A stretch of DNA of 64,000 nucleotides, taken from JAYODW01 sp038116745. Its GTDB lineage: Bacteria; Pseudomonadota; Gammaproteobacteria; Ga0077536. Made by a program: the position numbers and the translations under genes. The DNA lies in the NCBI GenBank assembly GCA_038116745.1, contig JAYODW010000019.1:17869-81868 (forward strand). The letters run 5' to 3'. Each line of letters starts with the position of its first letter. The first letter of the stretch is position 1. A model generated the notes under the pieces. It was not told the DNA's origin. It did no database searches and saw only the letters and a program-made list of their open reading frames with translations. Below, one piece after another: positions 43,810-53,188 of the stretch.

Positions 43810-44799
43810 ATGCTGAGTTTATTGAACAGGCAGATCGTCGCGGGAATCGCGGCGGCAACGCTCGCATCCGGCGTCATGGCGGCCGACTGGTATCCGTCTA
43901 GATGGGGTAAGGACGACACGCTCGGACAGGTGAATATGATCACCGACAGCAGCGTGGTTGCCGCGGCGCAGCTGGTCAAAACCGGTAAGCGCTACGCGCT
44001 CGGCATGGAGGTCTCGCGCGAGACGCCGGCGTTCGGCTCGCGCACGGTGGAGACCTTCGTTGTCTCCAGTGCCGCCATATTCAACAACGCGGGTGAAGGC
44101 GTCGGTCAGGGCAAGGTCACCGGCAATGACGACTGGGGCCTGGTGTTCTTCGGCGTCGGGACGCAGATCGACGGCCTCGGCCATGTCGGCATCGACCATA
44201 CGTATTACAACGGCAACCGCATTCAGGATTTTTTCCACCAGAGCGGCCTCAGAAAATTCAGCACCTCCGATATTCCGCCCATCGTCGCGCGGGGCGTGCT
44301 CATCGATGCGGTCGGCTATCTGAAAGAGACCGCGCCGGAAAAGGTGATGACGGTCGACGGCCAAGAGATGCTGAAGCCGGAAGTCGCCGTCAACGAGGCA
44401 GAAATTGAAGGTGCGCTGAAACGTCAGGGTGTTGCCCTTGCGAGCGGTGACGTGGTGCTGCTGCACACCGGCTATATGGACATGATCGACATCGATTCAG
44501 CCCGCTACATGGCCTCCCAGCCGGGTCTCGGCAAGGGCGGCGCGCTGCTGCTTGCGGGGCATGATCCGATTGCGGTCGGTGCTGATACCTTCGGTCTGGA
44601 GATCCAGCCCGGCGAGGTCAAGGATGTTTACCTGCCGGTGCACCAGGAGTTTCTGGCCAAGCGCGGAATCTACGTGCTGGAGAACATCGTCACCCGCGAC
44701 CTGGTGCGTGACCAGGCCTGGGAGTTTCTGTTTGTCCTCGGGCAGGCGCGGCTTAAGGGGACCGTGCAGATGATCATCAACCCGGTGGCTATTCGCTGA
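43810..44799 (+). CDS. Exported cyclase family protein (kynurenine formamidase-like)
   Basis: From ATG 43810 the product is 329 residues with a signal peptide (QIVAGIAAATLASGVMA-ADW). The PF04199 cyclase/formamidase core shows in DTLGQVNMI, FGVGTQIDGLGHVGIDH (the HxG...H metal-binding region; the first His is in LGHVG) and LLHTGYM. Family members hydrolyse formyl- or cyclic amides such as N-formylkynurenine or isatin. AGGAGGGG lies before the start; the earlier ATG at 43768 would remove the signal peptide from the N-terminus. Location is periplasmic. Substrate is unknown. Confidence 0.8.
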   Translation: MLSLLNRQIVAGIAAATLASGVMAADWYPSRWGKDDTLGQVNMITDSSVVAAAQLVKTGKRYALGMEVSRETPAFGSRTVETFVVSSAAIFNNAGEGVGQGKVTGNDDWGLVFFGVGTQIDGLGHVGIDHTYYNGNRIQDFFHQSGLRKFSTSDIPPIVARGVLIDAVGYLKETAPEKVMTVDGQEMLKPEVAVNEAEIEGALKRQGVALASGDVVLLHTGYMDMIDIDSARYMASQPGLGKGGALLLAGHDPIAVGADTFGLEIQPGEVKDVYLPVHQEFLAKRGIYVLENIVTRDLVRDQAWEFLFVLGQARLKGTVQMIINPVAIR

Positions 44800-44814
44800 A
44801 GTCGGACCCGCCGC

Positions 44815-45660
44815 TCAGGCGGCCCGGGCGCGGACCAGCCAGACCGCACCCGGAAAGCTGACGCCGTCCGCCGAGTCGTGGGCCGACAGCAGTTCACGCA
44901 TCGCGGCCTGCGCCGCGGTGCGGTCGGTCGGGCTGGCTTCGGCCAGCGGGGTGGCCGCCGGCCCCATGTTGGTCAGCCACTCGAGCGCTTCGTCGACAGT
45001 ACCGAGGTTGATGGTGAGATCCACCGCTTCGAATGACACGTCGCCGAAACCCGCGCCCTCAAGGATCCCGCGCACGCGTTCAGTATCGGCAAAGGCAAAG
45101 GGGCCGGGGGTGCCGGGCGCGGGTTTCTCCGGCGCCGGAATGACAGTGAAAGCGGCCGCGGCCGGCGCGCCCATCCAGGGATTCTCCGGCAGCGAGCGCC
45201 AGCACAGAAAACACAGGCGCGCGTTGTCCCCGGCGGCACTGCGCAGGTTGGCGAACGCCGTACCGGGGTCAGGAAAAAACATGACGCCAAAGCGCGAGGT
45301 GATCACATCAAACCCGCCCTTGCCAAAGTCATGGGTCGCGGCGTCTGCAGTCATGAAATCGAGCCCGCCAAGCCCGGCGCCGCGCGCCCGCGCGACGTCC
45401 AGGATCACCGCCGACACATCCACGCCGAGCACGCTGCCCGCCTCGCCGACGGCCTCGCGGCAGGCGAGCGTCGTGCGCCCACCACCACAGCCGACGTCCA
45501 GTACTTTTTCGCCCGGCCTGAGTGCGAGCGCTGCGAGCAGCGTCCCGTTCAGTTCGTTCAGCATGCGCTCGAGCTGGTCGATGTGCTCGACCCAGCGGCG
45601 GCCGCCGTCTTCGTTCCAGAAGCGGGCCTGGTCGTCGTTGGTCGGGTTCTTGTCGGACAT
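44815..45660 (-). CDS. Class I SAM-dependent methyltransferase
   Basis: The 281-residue protein has the Rossmann SAM-binding motif KVLDVGCGGGRTTL at about 52-65, an acidic residue ending beta-2 (VLGVDVSAV), and a FDVITSRFGVMFF motif near beta-4, all of the UbiE/COQ5-like class. The C-terminal third (TINLGTVDEALEWL) forms the substrate domain. Substrate is unknown. It is convergent with the cyclase-family gene and divergent from the GMC oxidoreductase. Confidence 0.82.
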   Translation of the reverse strand: MSDKNPTNDDQARFWNEDGGRRWVEHIDQLERMLNELNGTLLAALALRPGEKVLDVGCGGGRTTLACREAVGEAGSVLGVDVSAVILDVARARGAGLGGLDFMTADAATHDFGKGGFDVITSRFGVMFFPDPGTAFANLRSAAGDNARLCFLCWRSLPENPWMGAPAAAAFTVIPAPEKPAPGTPGPFAFADTERVRGILEGAGFGDVSFEAVDLTINLGTVDEALEWLTNMGPAATPLAEASPTDRTAAQAAMRELLSAHDSADGVSFPGAVWLVRARAA

Positions 45661-45803
45661 GATGCGGGCTCCTCTTCCGCTGGATGATCGGTGGCGTGTG
45701 CTGCGCCGGGGAGCATCATGCGGGAGGGTATTCGAGGGGGCAAGCCGGCATGCCGGGTGTCATTAAAGGGATGAGCGAGCGGCGCTGAGCAGCGCGCAGA
45801 GCC

Positions 45804-47411
45804 ATGCTCCAAGATCTGAACGATGACCCGACGACCGCCGAGCTGGTGTGCGATGTCGCCATTGTCGGCGCCGGCCCGGCCGGGCTCACGCTGGTCCGGC
45901 AGCTCATGGGCACTGGTCTGGCGCTCTGTCTGATAGAAAGCGGTGGCCGCGACTTCGAGCCGGCAATCCAGTCACTGGCTGAGTGCGAGAGCCTCGGGGC
46001 GGCCTATTACGACCTGGCCGAGGCCCGCCTGCGGTTTTTCGGCGGCACCGCCAATATCTGGGGCGGACGCTGCGCGCGTTTCGAGGACAACGATTTTCTC
46101 CCGCGTGCGTGGGTGCCGCGCAGCGGCTGGCCCTTCAGCGGAGAGACGCTGGCGCCGCACTACGCGGCAGCGGCGGGTGATCTGGCGCTCAGTCCTGCAG
46201 CGACGGATAACGCGGGCTGGACTGATCCGATCGCGGGTGAGCTAGGGATCGATGCATGCGCTTTCGTTACCCGCCGCTGGTTTTTCGATGACCGCCACGA
46301 GCGTTTCCACATGCGTCGGGCAGGGGACATCCTCGCCTCGCCCAGGGTTACGGTGCTGCTGCATGCGACGGTGACGCACATCCAGGCTAACCAAAGGGCG
46401 GATCACGTCGAGGCGCTGACCCTGGAGACACCGGGCGGACGGCGGCGCACGCTCCGGGCGCGTTATGTGGTGCTGGCCTGCGGCGGGATCGAGAACGCAC
46501 GCCTGCTGCTCGCCGCGGACGATATTGAGCCGCAAGGGATCGGCAATGCGCACGATCAGGTCGGGCGCTGTTTCATGGAGCATCCCCATGGACGCGTCGG
46601 GACGCTGCCGCCCCGCGCGGGATTTGCGCTGTGGGCGGCGTTTCAGCGACGTCGTCTGGCGGACGGCAGTCGGGTCGCGCCGGTGCTGCTGCCGTCGCCG
46701 GCGCTGCAGCGCGAGGCCGGGATCCTGAATGCGGCACTGACCTTTAAGCTGCAGCGCGACCCGGCCGCCGGAGTGTCCCTGCGCAAACGGATCTATCGGG
46801 GTCTCAAGCACAGGCTGCCGCCGAACGCGGCCAACCGGCGGCTGTGGCACACCTGGCGCGACCTGCGCAAAGGCTTCCAGCGCTCCCTGCGCAAGCCGGT
46901 CGAACGTCTGCGCCTGCTCGGCGGGATGACGCGGGTCAACGTCATGATCCGCAGCGAACAGGCGCCCGATCCCGCGAGTCGCGTGAAGCTCAGCGCCCGG
47001 CGTGACAGCCTTGGTGTGCGCCGGGCGGTATTGCACTGGCGCCGCGGGGCGCTCGAAAAGCACACGGCCCGGGTACTGGTCGAGCACCTGAGCGCGACGC
47101 TCGAGCGTCTTGGGATCGGCGTGGTGACGCCCTCGGCCTGGCTCCTTGAGTCCGGCACCGAGTGGCCGGTCGACCCCACGGTCAGCAATCATCCGATTGC
47201 CGGCTACCACCACATGGGGACGACCCGCATGAGCGACTGTCCGGCGGACGGCGTGGTGGACCCGAACTGCAGGTTGCACGGCTACGACAACCTGTTCGTG
47301 GCCGGCAGCTCGGTTTTTCCGACCGCGAGCTGGGCAAATCCGACCCTGACTATCCTGGCGCTCAGCCGGCGTCTGGGCGTACACCTCGGGCGGCTGGCGC
47401 GCCGGGGCTGA
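45804..47411 (+). CDS. GMC family FAD-dependent oxidoreductase
   Basis: The 535-residue protein has an N-terminal FAD motif VAIVGAGPAGLTLVRQL and acidic LIESGG end, a GGTANIWGGRCARF stretch around residue 90, and a GMC C-terminal domain with YHHMGTTRMS (catalytic His), and LFVAGSSVFPTASWANPTL at the end. Family members oxidise alcohols, sugars or sterols, passing electrons to oxygen or quinone. It lacks an obvious signal peptide. The start ATG at 45804 overlaps nothing; the ribosome binding site is weak. It is followed by a promoter-like element and the aldehyde oxidoreductase gene. Confidence 0.83.
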   Translation: MLQDLNDDPTTAELVCDVAIVGAGPAGLTLVRQLMGTGLALCLIESGGRDFEPAIQSLAECESLGAAYYDLAEARLRFFGGTANIWGGRCARFEDNDFLPRAWVPRSGWPFSGETLAPHYAAAAGDLALSPAATDNAGWTDPIAGELGIDACAFVTRRWFFDDRHERFHMRRAGDILASPRVTVLLHATVTHIQANQRADHVEALTLETPGGRRRTLRARYVVLACGGIENARLLLAADDIEPQGIGNAHDQVGRCFMEHPHGRVGTLPPRAGFALWAAFQRRRLADGSRVAPVLLPSPALQREAGILNAALTFKLQRDPAAGVSLRKRIYRGLKHRLPPNAANRRLWHTWRDLRKGFQRSLRKPVERLRLLGGMTRVNVMIRSEQAPDPASRVKLSARRDSLGVRRAVLHWRRGALEKHTARVLVEHLSATLERLGIGVVTPSAWLLESGTEWPVDPTVSNHPIAGYHHMGTTRMSDCPADGVVDPNCRLHGYDNLFVAGSSVFPTASWANPTLTILALSRRLGVHLGRLARRG

Positions 47412-47450
47412 GCCCGGAGGCGATAACGAGGACACGCCGGGGGCGCTGGC

Positions 47451-47456
47451 TATAAT
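47451..47456 (+). promoter_or_regulatory. Probable -10 element of the aldehyde oxidoreductase gene
   Basis: A perfect TATAAT lies 37 bases before the ATG at 47493, followed by GCGGCGCC, almost the same discriminator as in front of deaD. The -35 position (GAGGAC) is a poor match. This suggests an independent promoter rather than read-through from the GMC gene. Confidence 0.45.
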
Positions 47457-47492
47457 GCGGCGCCAAGCGGGATCTGCAGAGAGGGTAAGGGC

Positions 47493-49217
47493 ATGCGTAA
47501 GTATCTACACATCAACGTCGGCGAGCGTTCCATCCGCGAGGAGTCGTTTTCCGGCGACCAGGTTGCCCGCGCCGGGCGTTACTTCATCGCTAAAACCCTG
47601 ACCGATCTCCGGGTGGCTGAGGTCGACCCGCTGGGGCCGGACAACCCGCTCATCTTCTCCGCCGGGCCGTTTGCCGGCAGTAATTTTTCCAATGCGAACC
47701 GCACCAGCGTGGGCTGCAAGAGCCCGCTGACCGGTGGCATCAAGGAAGCCAACGCCGGCGGTTCCTTCGGTCTCGCCCTGGGCCAGCTGCACATCGCGGG
47801 CTTCACGCTCTATGGCGCAAGCCCCGACTGGGTTGTGATCCACATCGCGAAAGACGGTGCCATCACCTGGGACGACGGAACGGCTTACCTCGGGCTGGGC
47901 AATTTTGACTGCGCCGAGCGCCTGCACGAGCGGTATGGCAACAAGGTCAGCCTCGCGATCTGCGGGCCGGTCGGTGAATACGGTGGCCTGCTGGCGGGCA
48001 TTGCGATGAGCGATACCGATCGCCGTCCCGCACGCCTGGCCGCGCGCGGCGGGGTGGGTGCGGTGATGGGCGCGAAGCGGGTGAAAGCCATCGTCGTTGA
48101 ACTCGACAAGCTGCCGACCTTTCACGACCGCAAGAAGCTGCTCAAGGGGATCAAGGAATACGGCCAGAAGATCCGCAGCGACGAGGCGGTCAACGTGCTG
48201 AAGGATTACGGCACGGCGATGATGGCCGACTACACCAATCAGGTCGGCGGGCTGCCGGTGAACAACTTCACTTCAGGACGGCAGGTCGACATCAGCCAGG
48301 GCGTGCTGTACATGGGCGGCGACCACATCCGCGAGCGCAATCTCTCCCGCGGCGGCGAGACCTCACATGCCTGCATGCCGGGCTGCATGATCGAGTGCTC
48401 CAACGTTTACGCGGACGCGGACGGCAACGAGGTGGTGTCGCCGGTGGAATACGAGACCCTGGGACTGATGGGTACCAACTGCGGGATCTCCGATCCCGAC
48501 GATCTCGCGCGGCTTAACTGGCACGCCAACGATCTCGGCATCGACACCATCGAAACGGGCGCCATGATGGGCGTGCTGCTCGATTCCGGTCTGGCGCCTT
48601 TCGGCGACGTGCCGTTTCTGCAGTCGGTGCTGGACGAGATCCGCTCCGGCAGCGAGAACGGTCGGCTGTGGGCGCAGGGCACGGCGCGGGTAGGTGAGCA
48701 CTACCAGATGAAGCGCACGCCGGTAATCAAGCGTCAGGGGATCAGCGCCTACGATCCGCGGGTGATCGAGGTCACCGGGATCTCGATGATGGTTACGGCC
48801 CAGGGCGCCGACCACACTACCGGCAATGCGCCGAAATACGAGTGCAGCGGCAAGGGCATCGACGAACTGGTTGACGTCAGCATGGAGATGCAGACCCTGT
48901 GTGCGACCGCCGACTCGCTCGGTCTGTGCGTCTTCGGCCGCTCGGTCACCAACACCAACATCGAAATGGTGATCGGACTCATGAACGACGCGCTGGGGAC
49001 GGCGCTCGAGCCGGCTTTCTTTCACGAGCTCGGGCGCGAAACTCTGCGCCTGGAGGCGGCCTTCAATACGGCTGCCGGCTTTACCGAGGCCGACGACGAG
49101 CTGCCGCAGTTTTTCTACGACGAGGCGCTGGCGCCGAGCAACAAGACTGCACGCTTCCACGCGGCCGAGGTCAACGCCTCGGTGCGGCGCTGGTGGGCGC
49201 AGCACGCGAACGCCTGA
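47493..49217 (+). CDS. Aldehyde ferredoxin oxidoreductase family protein (tungsto-/molybdo-pterin)
   Basis: The 574-residue protein is a full-length AOR-family enzyme. It opens with RKYLHINVGERSIREE and has the W/Mo-bispterin binding region (AGGSFGLALGQL, CGPVGEYGG). Iron-sulfur ligands are Cys294, Cys298 and Cys302 in HACMPGCMIEC and Cys479 in DSLGLCVFG. The first spacing is three residues instead of the two found in archaeal AORs. AORs oxidise aldehydes with ferredoxin; no ferredoxin gene is adjacent. In an otherwise aerobic-looking catabolic genome it may work in micro-oxic conditions. The specific aldehyde is unknown. Confidence 0.85.
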   Translation: MRKYLHINVGERSIREESFSGDQVARAGRYFIAKTLTDLRVAEVDPLGPDNPLIFSAGPFAGSNFSNANRTSVGCKSPLTGGIKEANAGGSFGLALGQLHIAGFTLYGASPDWVVIHIAKDGAITWDDGTAYLGLGNFDCAERLHERYGNKVSLAICGPVGEYGGLLAGIAMSDTDRRPARLAARGGVGAVMGAKRVKAIVVELDKLPTFHDRKKLLKGIKEYGQKIRSDEAVNVLKDYGTAMMADYTNQVGGLPVNNFTSGRQVDISQGVLYMGGDHIRERNLSRGGETSHACMPGCMIECSNVYADADGNEVVSPVEYETLGLMGTNCGISDPDDLARLNWHANDLGIDTIETGAMMGVLLDSGLAPFGDVPFLQSVLDEIRSGSENGRLWAQGTARVGEHYQMKRTPVIKRQGISAYDPRVIEVTGISMMVTAQGADHTTGNAPKYECSGKGIDELVDVSMEMQTLCATADSLGLCVFGRSVTNTNIEMVIGLMNDALGTALEPAFFHELGRETLRLEAAFNTAAGFTEADDELPQFFYDEALAPSNKTARFHAAEVNASVRRWWAQHANA

Positions 49218-49234
49218 GGCGCGCGACGCCGCGG

Positions 49235-50413
49235 TTACAGCGGGTAGTCGGCCACCACGTCGTGGCCGTAGATCCAGGCTGGATCGGAGAAGCGGCCGCC
49301 GCGGAAGCGGTCGCCGTCTTCCCCCCGTCCGACCGCATGATTCATCTGACCCTGTTCCCAGGCTGCCGCCTGGATGTCGGCCGTGCGCTGCTGGCGCGCA
49401 CCCTGATACCGACCGAGCGCTGCGCCCGGGTCGGGTTCGTCCGCGAGGCAGGCAGCCAGCACCCAGGCATCCTCCAGCGCCATCACCGCGCCCTGGGCGA
49501 GATAGGGCACCATCGGGTGCGCGGCATCGCCGAGCAGGGTGGTGCGCGCGGTTGACCACTGCTGCAGCGGATCGCGCACCAGCAGGGCCCACTTGTAGCA
49601 TTCACCGGACAGGGTGTGATCGATCAGCGTGCGCACCGTCGGGTGCCAGGCCGCGAAGCCTTCTGCGAGCCCTGCCTTGCTCGCCCGCGTGGTCCAGCTT
49701 TCGTCCTGCCAGTCGTCTTCTTCGACCAGAGCGACGTAGTTAATCAGCTCGCCCCGGCGCACGGGGTAGGCGACGACGTGTTTGCCCGGGCCGACCCAGA
49801 TGTTGAGCATTTCCGGCACCAGACCCGGCGGCAGGTCCTCGGTCGCCGCCATGCCGCGATAGGCCACATGCCCGGTAAAGCGCGCGCCGAGTTCGCCGAG
49901 CGTTGCGGCGCGCACGCGCGAGTGCACGCCGTCCGCGCCGACCACCACACGCGCGCTGATCTCAGCGCCGTTGTCAAAGCTGAGCGTGACCTGATCCGCG
50001 GCCAGGGAGAGTTTTTCCAGCCGATGTGCAGTCCGGATGGTGATCCGCGGCGACGCGGTCGCGGCGGTGGTCAGCACGCGGTGCAGATCGGCGCGGTGAA
50101 AGCTGTAGAACGGTGCGCCGAAGCGCGCTTCGAAGTCGGCGTCCAGCGGCCCGGAGAAATTTTCCGCTCCGCTTGCGTAGTGGCGGGTGGTGATGGCGCG
50201 CGGTCTGGCGGCGACAGCGTCGAGGGCCGGGCCAAGCCCCAGGGCCCGCGCCACCTTCATGCCATTGGGGCTGAGGTGCAGGCCGGCGCCGATCTCGCCC
50301 AGCGCCGCCGCCTGCTCGTAGACGGCGACCTGCAGCCCGCGGGCCGCGAGACTGAGGGCGAGGCCGAGGCCGCCGATCCCGGCGCCGATCACGGCGATTG
50401 GTTCAGAACGCAT
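49235..50413 (-). CDS. FAD-dependent aromatic monooxygenase (salicylate hydroxylase-like)
   Basis: A 392-residue group A flavin monooxygenase with the FAD motif VIGAGIGGLGLALSL at 8-22, the second motif DGVHSRVR at about 160, and the conserved GDAAHPMVPYLAQGA at about 290. The family hydroxylates phenolic rings with NAD(P)H (salicylate, 3-hydroxybenzoate, 6-hydroxynicotinate). The ring dioxygenase at 58270-60006 and an acyl-CoA ligase fit an aromatic catabolic theme. A GAAGG sequence precedes the start. It is convergent with the AOR gene. Confidence 0.82.
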   Translation of the reverse strand: MRSEPIAVIGAGIGGLGLALSLAARGLQVAVYEQAAALGEIGAGLHLSPNGMKVARALGLGPALDAVAARPRAITTRHYASGAENFSGPLDADFEARFGAPFYSFHRADLHRVLTTAATASPRITIRTAHRLEKLSLAADQVTLSFDNGAEISARVVVGADGVHSRVRAATLGELGARFTGHVAYRGMAATEDLPPGLVPEMLNIWVGPGKHVVAYPVRRGELINYVALVEEDDWQDESWTTRASKAGLAEGFAAWHPTVRTLIDHTLSGECYKWALLVRDPLQQWSTARTTLLGDAAHPMVPYLAQGAVMALEDAWVLAACLADEPDPGAALGRYQGARQQRTADIQAAAWEQGQMNHAVGRGEDGDRFRGGRFSDPAWIYGHDVVADYPL

Positions 50414-50470
50414 ATCAGAGCCTTCTTGCTAGGATCGCGCTGCCACGCGGACTTTATGGGGGAGAGCACT

Positions 50471-50809
50471 ATGACCTTGGATGACGATTCGCAGAATAGC
50501 AAGCGGCTGCACTACGAGCTCGAGATGATGATTACCCGCATCAATAACGAGCAGATCAGCGCTGTCACCGGCACCATCACCTGGCAGAGCTTTGTCAACG
50601 TGGCGACCATGGTTGCGAGTCTACGGGCGCATTATCTGAAGACCGTGCTTGAGGTCGGTGAGGGCTACGACGGGCGCTCCATCGACACCGCCTCCGCGAG
50701 CGAGCTGAAGCGTCTGCGCGAGGCCTACACCGAAGTCATGTCCGGCTTTTCCGCCCTCGAACACGCGCTCGAGCGCGGCTACATCGAGCTGAGCAAAGAG
50801 GGCGCCTAG
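50471..50809 (+). CDS. Hypothetical helical protein upstream of the acyl-CoA ligase
   Basis: From ATG 50471 the product is 112 residues, acidic at the start (MTLDDDSQNSKRLHYEL), then a helical segment (EMMITRINNEQISAVTG) and a C-terminal coiled-coil-like stretch (EVMSGFSALEHALERGYI). No family is recognised. The start has GGGGGAGAG 5 bases upstream. Upstream in-frame Met codons lie in the opposing FAD monooxygenase gene and are not used. It precedes the acyl-CoA ligase by 73 bases, so they may be co-transcribed. Confidence 0.6.
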   Translation: MTLDDDSQNSKRLHYELEMMITRINNEQISAVTGTITWQSFVNVATMVASLRAHYLKTVLEVGEGYDGRSIDTASASELKRLREAYTEVMSGFSALEHALERGYIELSKEGA

Positions 50810-50882
50810 GCAAACATCTATTCTCTGGACCAATCCAGCCGCCGGCGCGCGGGGTGCCGGCAGAATCTGAGAGATCCGTTTC

Positions 50883-52454
50883 ATGCGACCGATTGACTAC
50901 TTCGACCGCGGCGCCGCCCTCGCGCCGCAGCGCGATTTCCTGGTGGGCGACGATTGCCGCTACAGTTTCGCCGCGGCGCAGTCGCTGATTGCCGCGATTG
51001 CCCGCGGCCTGTATGCGCAGGGCTTCGCGCCCGGTGATTCTATCGCGGTCTACGCACCCAACCACCCTACGGCGGTTATGTGCGTGTTCGCGTGCATGCA
51101 GATTGGCGGCGCCTGGATTCCGGTCAACGTGCGCAATTCGGCATCGAGCAACGGCGAATACATGGCCTACGTGCGCACGCGCTGGCTGTTCTACCACCCG
51201 GACGTGGCGCCGCAGGCGCTTGAAGTCGCGGCGGGGCTGCCGGAGCTCAAGCAGGCCATCTGTTTCGAGCCGAATGTCCACGGTCATCTCGACCTGGGCG
51301 CGCTGTGCGCCTCAGGAGAGGGCGTGACGCTGCCGGATCCGTCCGATCCCTTCGGCGCACCGGAGGTCGTATTTTCGCGCTGGCCGACGGGCGGCACCAC
51401 GGGGCCCTCCAAGGGCGTTGAGATCACCAACGGCAACGTGGTCACCATGCTCGAGCTCGGCCTGCGGCATTACGTCGGCGACCGGACGGAGGAGATCGTG
51501 CATCTCGCCGTGGCACCGATCACCCACGCTGCCGGCCTCATCATCGGAGTCTTTGCCGCCTGCGGCGGAACTACCGTGGTGCTGCCGGGGTTTGACGCGG
51601 GCGCGGTGCTCCGCGCCATCGAGACCCACCGGGTGACGCATATTTTCCTGCCGCCGACGGCCTATTACGCGCTGCTCGAGCACCCGGATGTTGTGCGCTA
51701 CGACCACTCGAGCCTGCGCCAGATTCTGATCGCGGCGGCGCCGGTGTCACCGGACAAGTTCCGCCGCGGCGTTGAGGTGTTCGGGCCGGTGATCTGCCAG
51801 TGCTACGGCCAGGCCGAGGCGCCTATGCTGGTCTCCATGCTGTCACCCGCGACGGTCGCGGCGGCTGCCGCCGGCGATCATCCGGAGCGCCTCAGAAGCT
51901 GCGGCCAGGTGACCTCCTGCACGCAGGTGGCGATCCTGGACGAGGAAGGCCGCGCACAGCCGGTCGGCGAGCGCGGCGAGATCTGCTGCCGGGGACCGCT
52001 GGTGACGCCGGGCTACTTTGAAAAGCCCGAGGCTACTGAGGAAGCGCGGAAGTTCGGTTGGCACCACACCGGGGATGTCGGCTATCTCGATGCGGACGGC
52101 TACCTGTACATCGTCGATCGCAAGAAAGACATGATCATCACCGGCGGCTTCAACGTGTTCGCAACCGAGGTGGAGGCACCGATCCTGGCCATGCCCGAGG
52201 TGCTCGAGTGTGCCGTGATCGGCGTGCCCGACGAGCGCTGGGGTGAGTCGATCAAAGCGGTCGTGGTGCTGCGCGAGGGTGCTGCGCTCAGCGCTGAGAC
52301 CATCCTGCTGCGCTGCCGCGAGAAGCTCGGTGGGGTCAAGGCGCCGAAAACGGTCGAGCTCTGGGATGCGATCCCCAAGACAGCCGTCGGCAAGACCGAT
52401 AAGAAAGTGATCCGGGCGCGCTTCTGGCAGGACCAGGAACGCGGGGTGAACTGA
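50883..52454 (+). CDS. AMP-binding acyl-CoA ligase
   Basis: The 523-residue ANL-superfamily ligase has the phosphate-binding loop PTGGTTGPSKGVEITN at about 168-183, the adenylation core CYGQAEAP, the hinge YIVDRKKDMIITGGFNVF, and the A10 lysine in PKTAVGKTDKKV. It activates a carboxylic acid to an acyl-AMP and then acyl-CoA. Sequence around ITHAAGLIIG suggests a medium-chain, aryl or fatty acid substrate, not defined further. The ATG at 50883 lies close to a GAGAGAT sequence. Confidence 0.85.
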   Translation: MRPIDYFDRGAALAPQRDFLVGDDCRYSFAAAQSLIAAIARGLYAQGFAPGDSIAVYAPNHPTAVMCVFACMQIGGAWIPVNVRNSASSNGEYMAYVRTRWLFYHPDVAPQALEVAAGLPELKQAICFEPNVHGHLDLGALCASGEGVTLPDPSDPFGAPEVVFSRWPTGGTTGPSKGVEITNGNVVTMLELGLRHYVGDRTEEIVHLAVAPITHAAGLIIGVFAACGGTTVVLPGFDAGAVLRAIETHRVTHIFLPPTAYYALLEHPDVVRYDHSSLRQILIAAAPVSPDKFRRGVEVFGPVICQCYGQAEAPMLVSMLSPATVAAAAAGDHPERLRSCGQVTSCTQVAILDEEGRAQPVGERGEICCRGPLVTPGYFEKPEATEEARKFGWHHTGDVGYLDADGYLYIVDRKKDMIITGGFNVFATEVEAPILAMPEVLECAVIGVPDERWGESIKAVVVLREGAALSAETILLRCREKLGGVKAPKTVELWDAIPKTAVGKTDKKVIRARFWQDQERGVN

Positions 52455-52543
52455 GGCGCACACCTGCCCGGAAGCAGGCACGCGGGTTCAGTTTCCACCC
52501 GCGCGGCCGCTAAGGACGGTGCAAGTCCGCAGGAGAGGATCCC
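52455..52543 (+). promoter_or_regulatory. Intergenic leader with tandem hairpins
   Basis: Two hairpins lie before the TTG-started chemoreceptor-like gene: CCTGC/GCAGG with a 6-base loop (from about 52463) and CGCGGGT (52481-52487) with ACCCGCG (52497-52503). They could end the ligase transcript or regulate the following gene. Neither has a T-tract. Confidence 0.35.
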
Positions 52544-53188
52544 TTGTCTCAAACGCCACCGCACACGGAAGAGCTGTTCGCGCAGACGGCGCGCATCGTC
52601 AGCTACCTTGAAGGCGTACGCCGGACGGCAAACGAGATCACCCTGTCAGCGGCCAATGCCAAGGCGGTGGCCGCGCGGGCGGGGAGCAAGGCGGCCGGAT
52701 TCATTCCCATCACCAATTTCGTCGACGAGATGGGGCGCGAAACCCGGCACCTGGTAGAGCGGGTCAATCGGGATGCCCAGCTGACCGTGCGCGAAGCGCT
52801 GGCTGAGCTTTACCTGCGCGACAGTCTGGAGCGGCTGCAGCGCGGCTGCGCCGGCCTTGCGGAGCCGGGTGCCCACCTGACCGCCATCTCCCGCAACATG
52901 ACGACCGATCTCAAGGCCGCCTCCGACCGTACCAATCGACAGCTGGTGCAGCTGCGCGAGGTGCTGAGCCAGATCAACGACCACGCGCGCACGGCGAGCA
53001 TGATGTCGACCCGCGCCCGGGTGGAAGCCACCGTCGCCGAGGAATACCAGCACAGCCTGGAAAGCGTGGCCGATACTGTCGAGGCGGCCGCGACCCGGAT
53101 CCGCGAAGTGGTGCTGCGCTGTCGCAGCATGCTCGACGCCGCCAACGATGAACGCAGCCGACGAGGACTGGCGCATGCAACGAACTGA
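52544..53188 (+). CDS. Cytoplasmic chemoreceptor-tip-like coiled-coil protein
   Basis: The 214-residue protein has no membrane segment or periplasmic sensor domain. The region ANAKAVAARAGSKAAGF (about 37-53), followed by VDEMGRETRHLVERV, resembles the conserved signalling hairpin of methyl-accepting proteins (NAAIEAARAGE...GFAVVADEVRKLAER), though several tip residues that contact CheA/CheW are changed. The rest (residues 60-205) is predicted coiled coil. The start is TTG with a perfect AGGAGAGG site upstream. It overlaps the diiron MBL gene, which suggests a soluble sensing complex. Coupling to chemotaxis is inferred, not shown. Confidence 0.65.
   Translation: MSQTPPHTEELFAQTARIVSYLEGVRRTANEITLSAANAKAVAARAGSKAAGFIPITNFVDEMGRETRHLVERVNRDAQLTVREALAELYLRDSLERLQRGCAGLAEPGAHLTAISRNMTTDLKAASDRTNRQLVQLREVLSQINDHARTASMMSTRARVEATVAEEYQHSLESVADTVEAAATRIREVVLRCRSMLDAANDERSRRGLAHATN

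Noticed and set aside
49616..50470. Long plus-strand frame opposite the FAD monooxygenase
   Set aside because: Antisense shadow; only the last 112 codons from 50471 have a ribosome binding site and lie outside the opposing gene.
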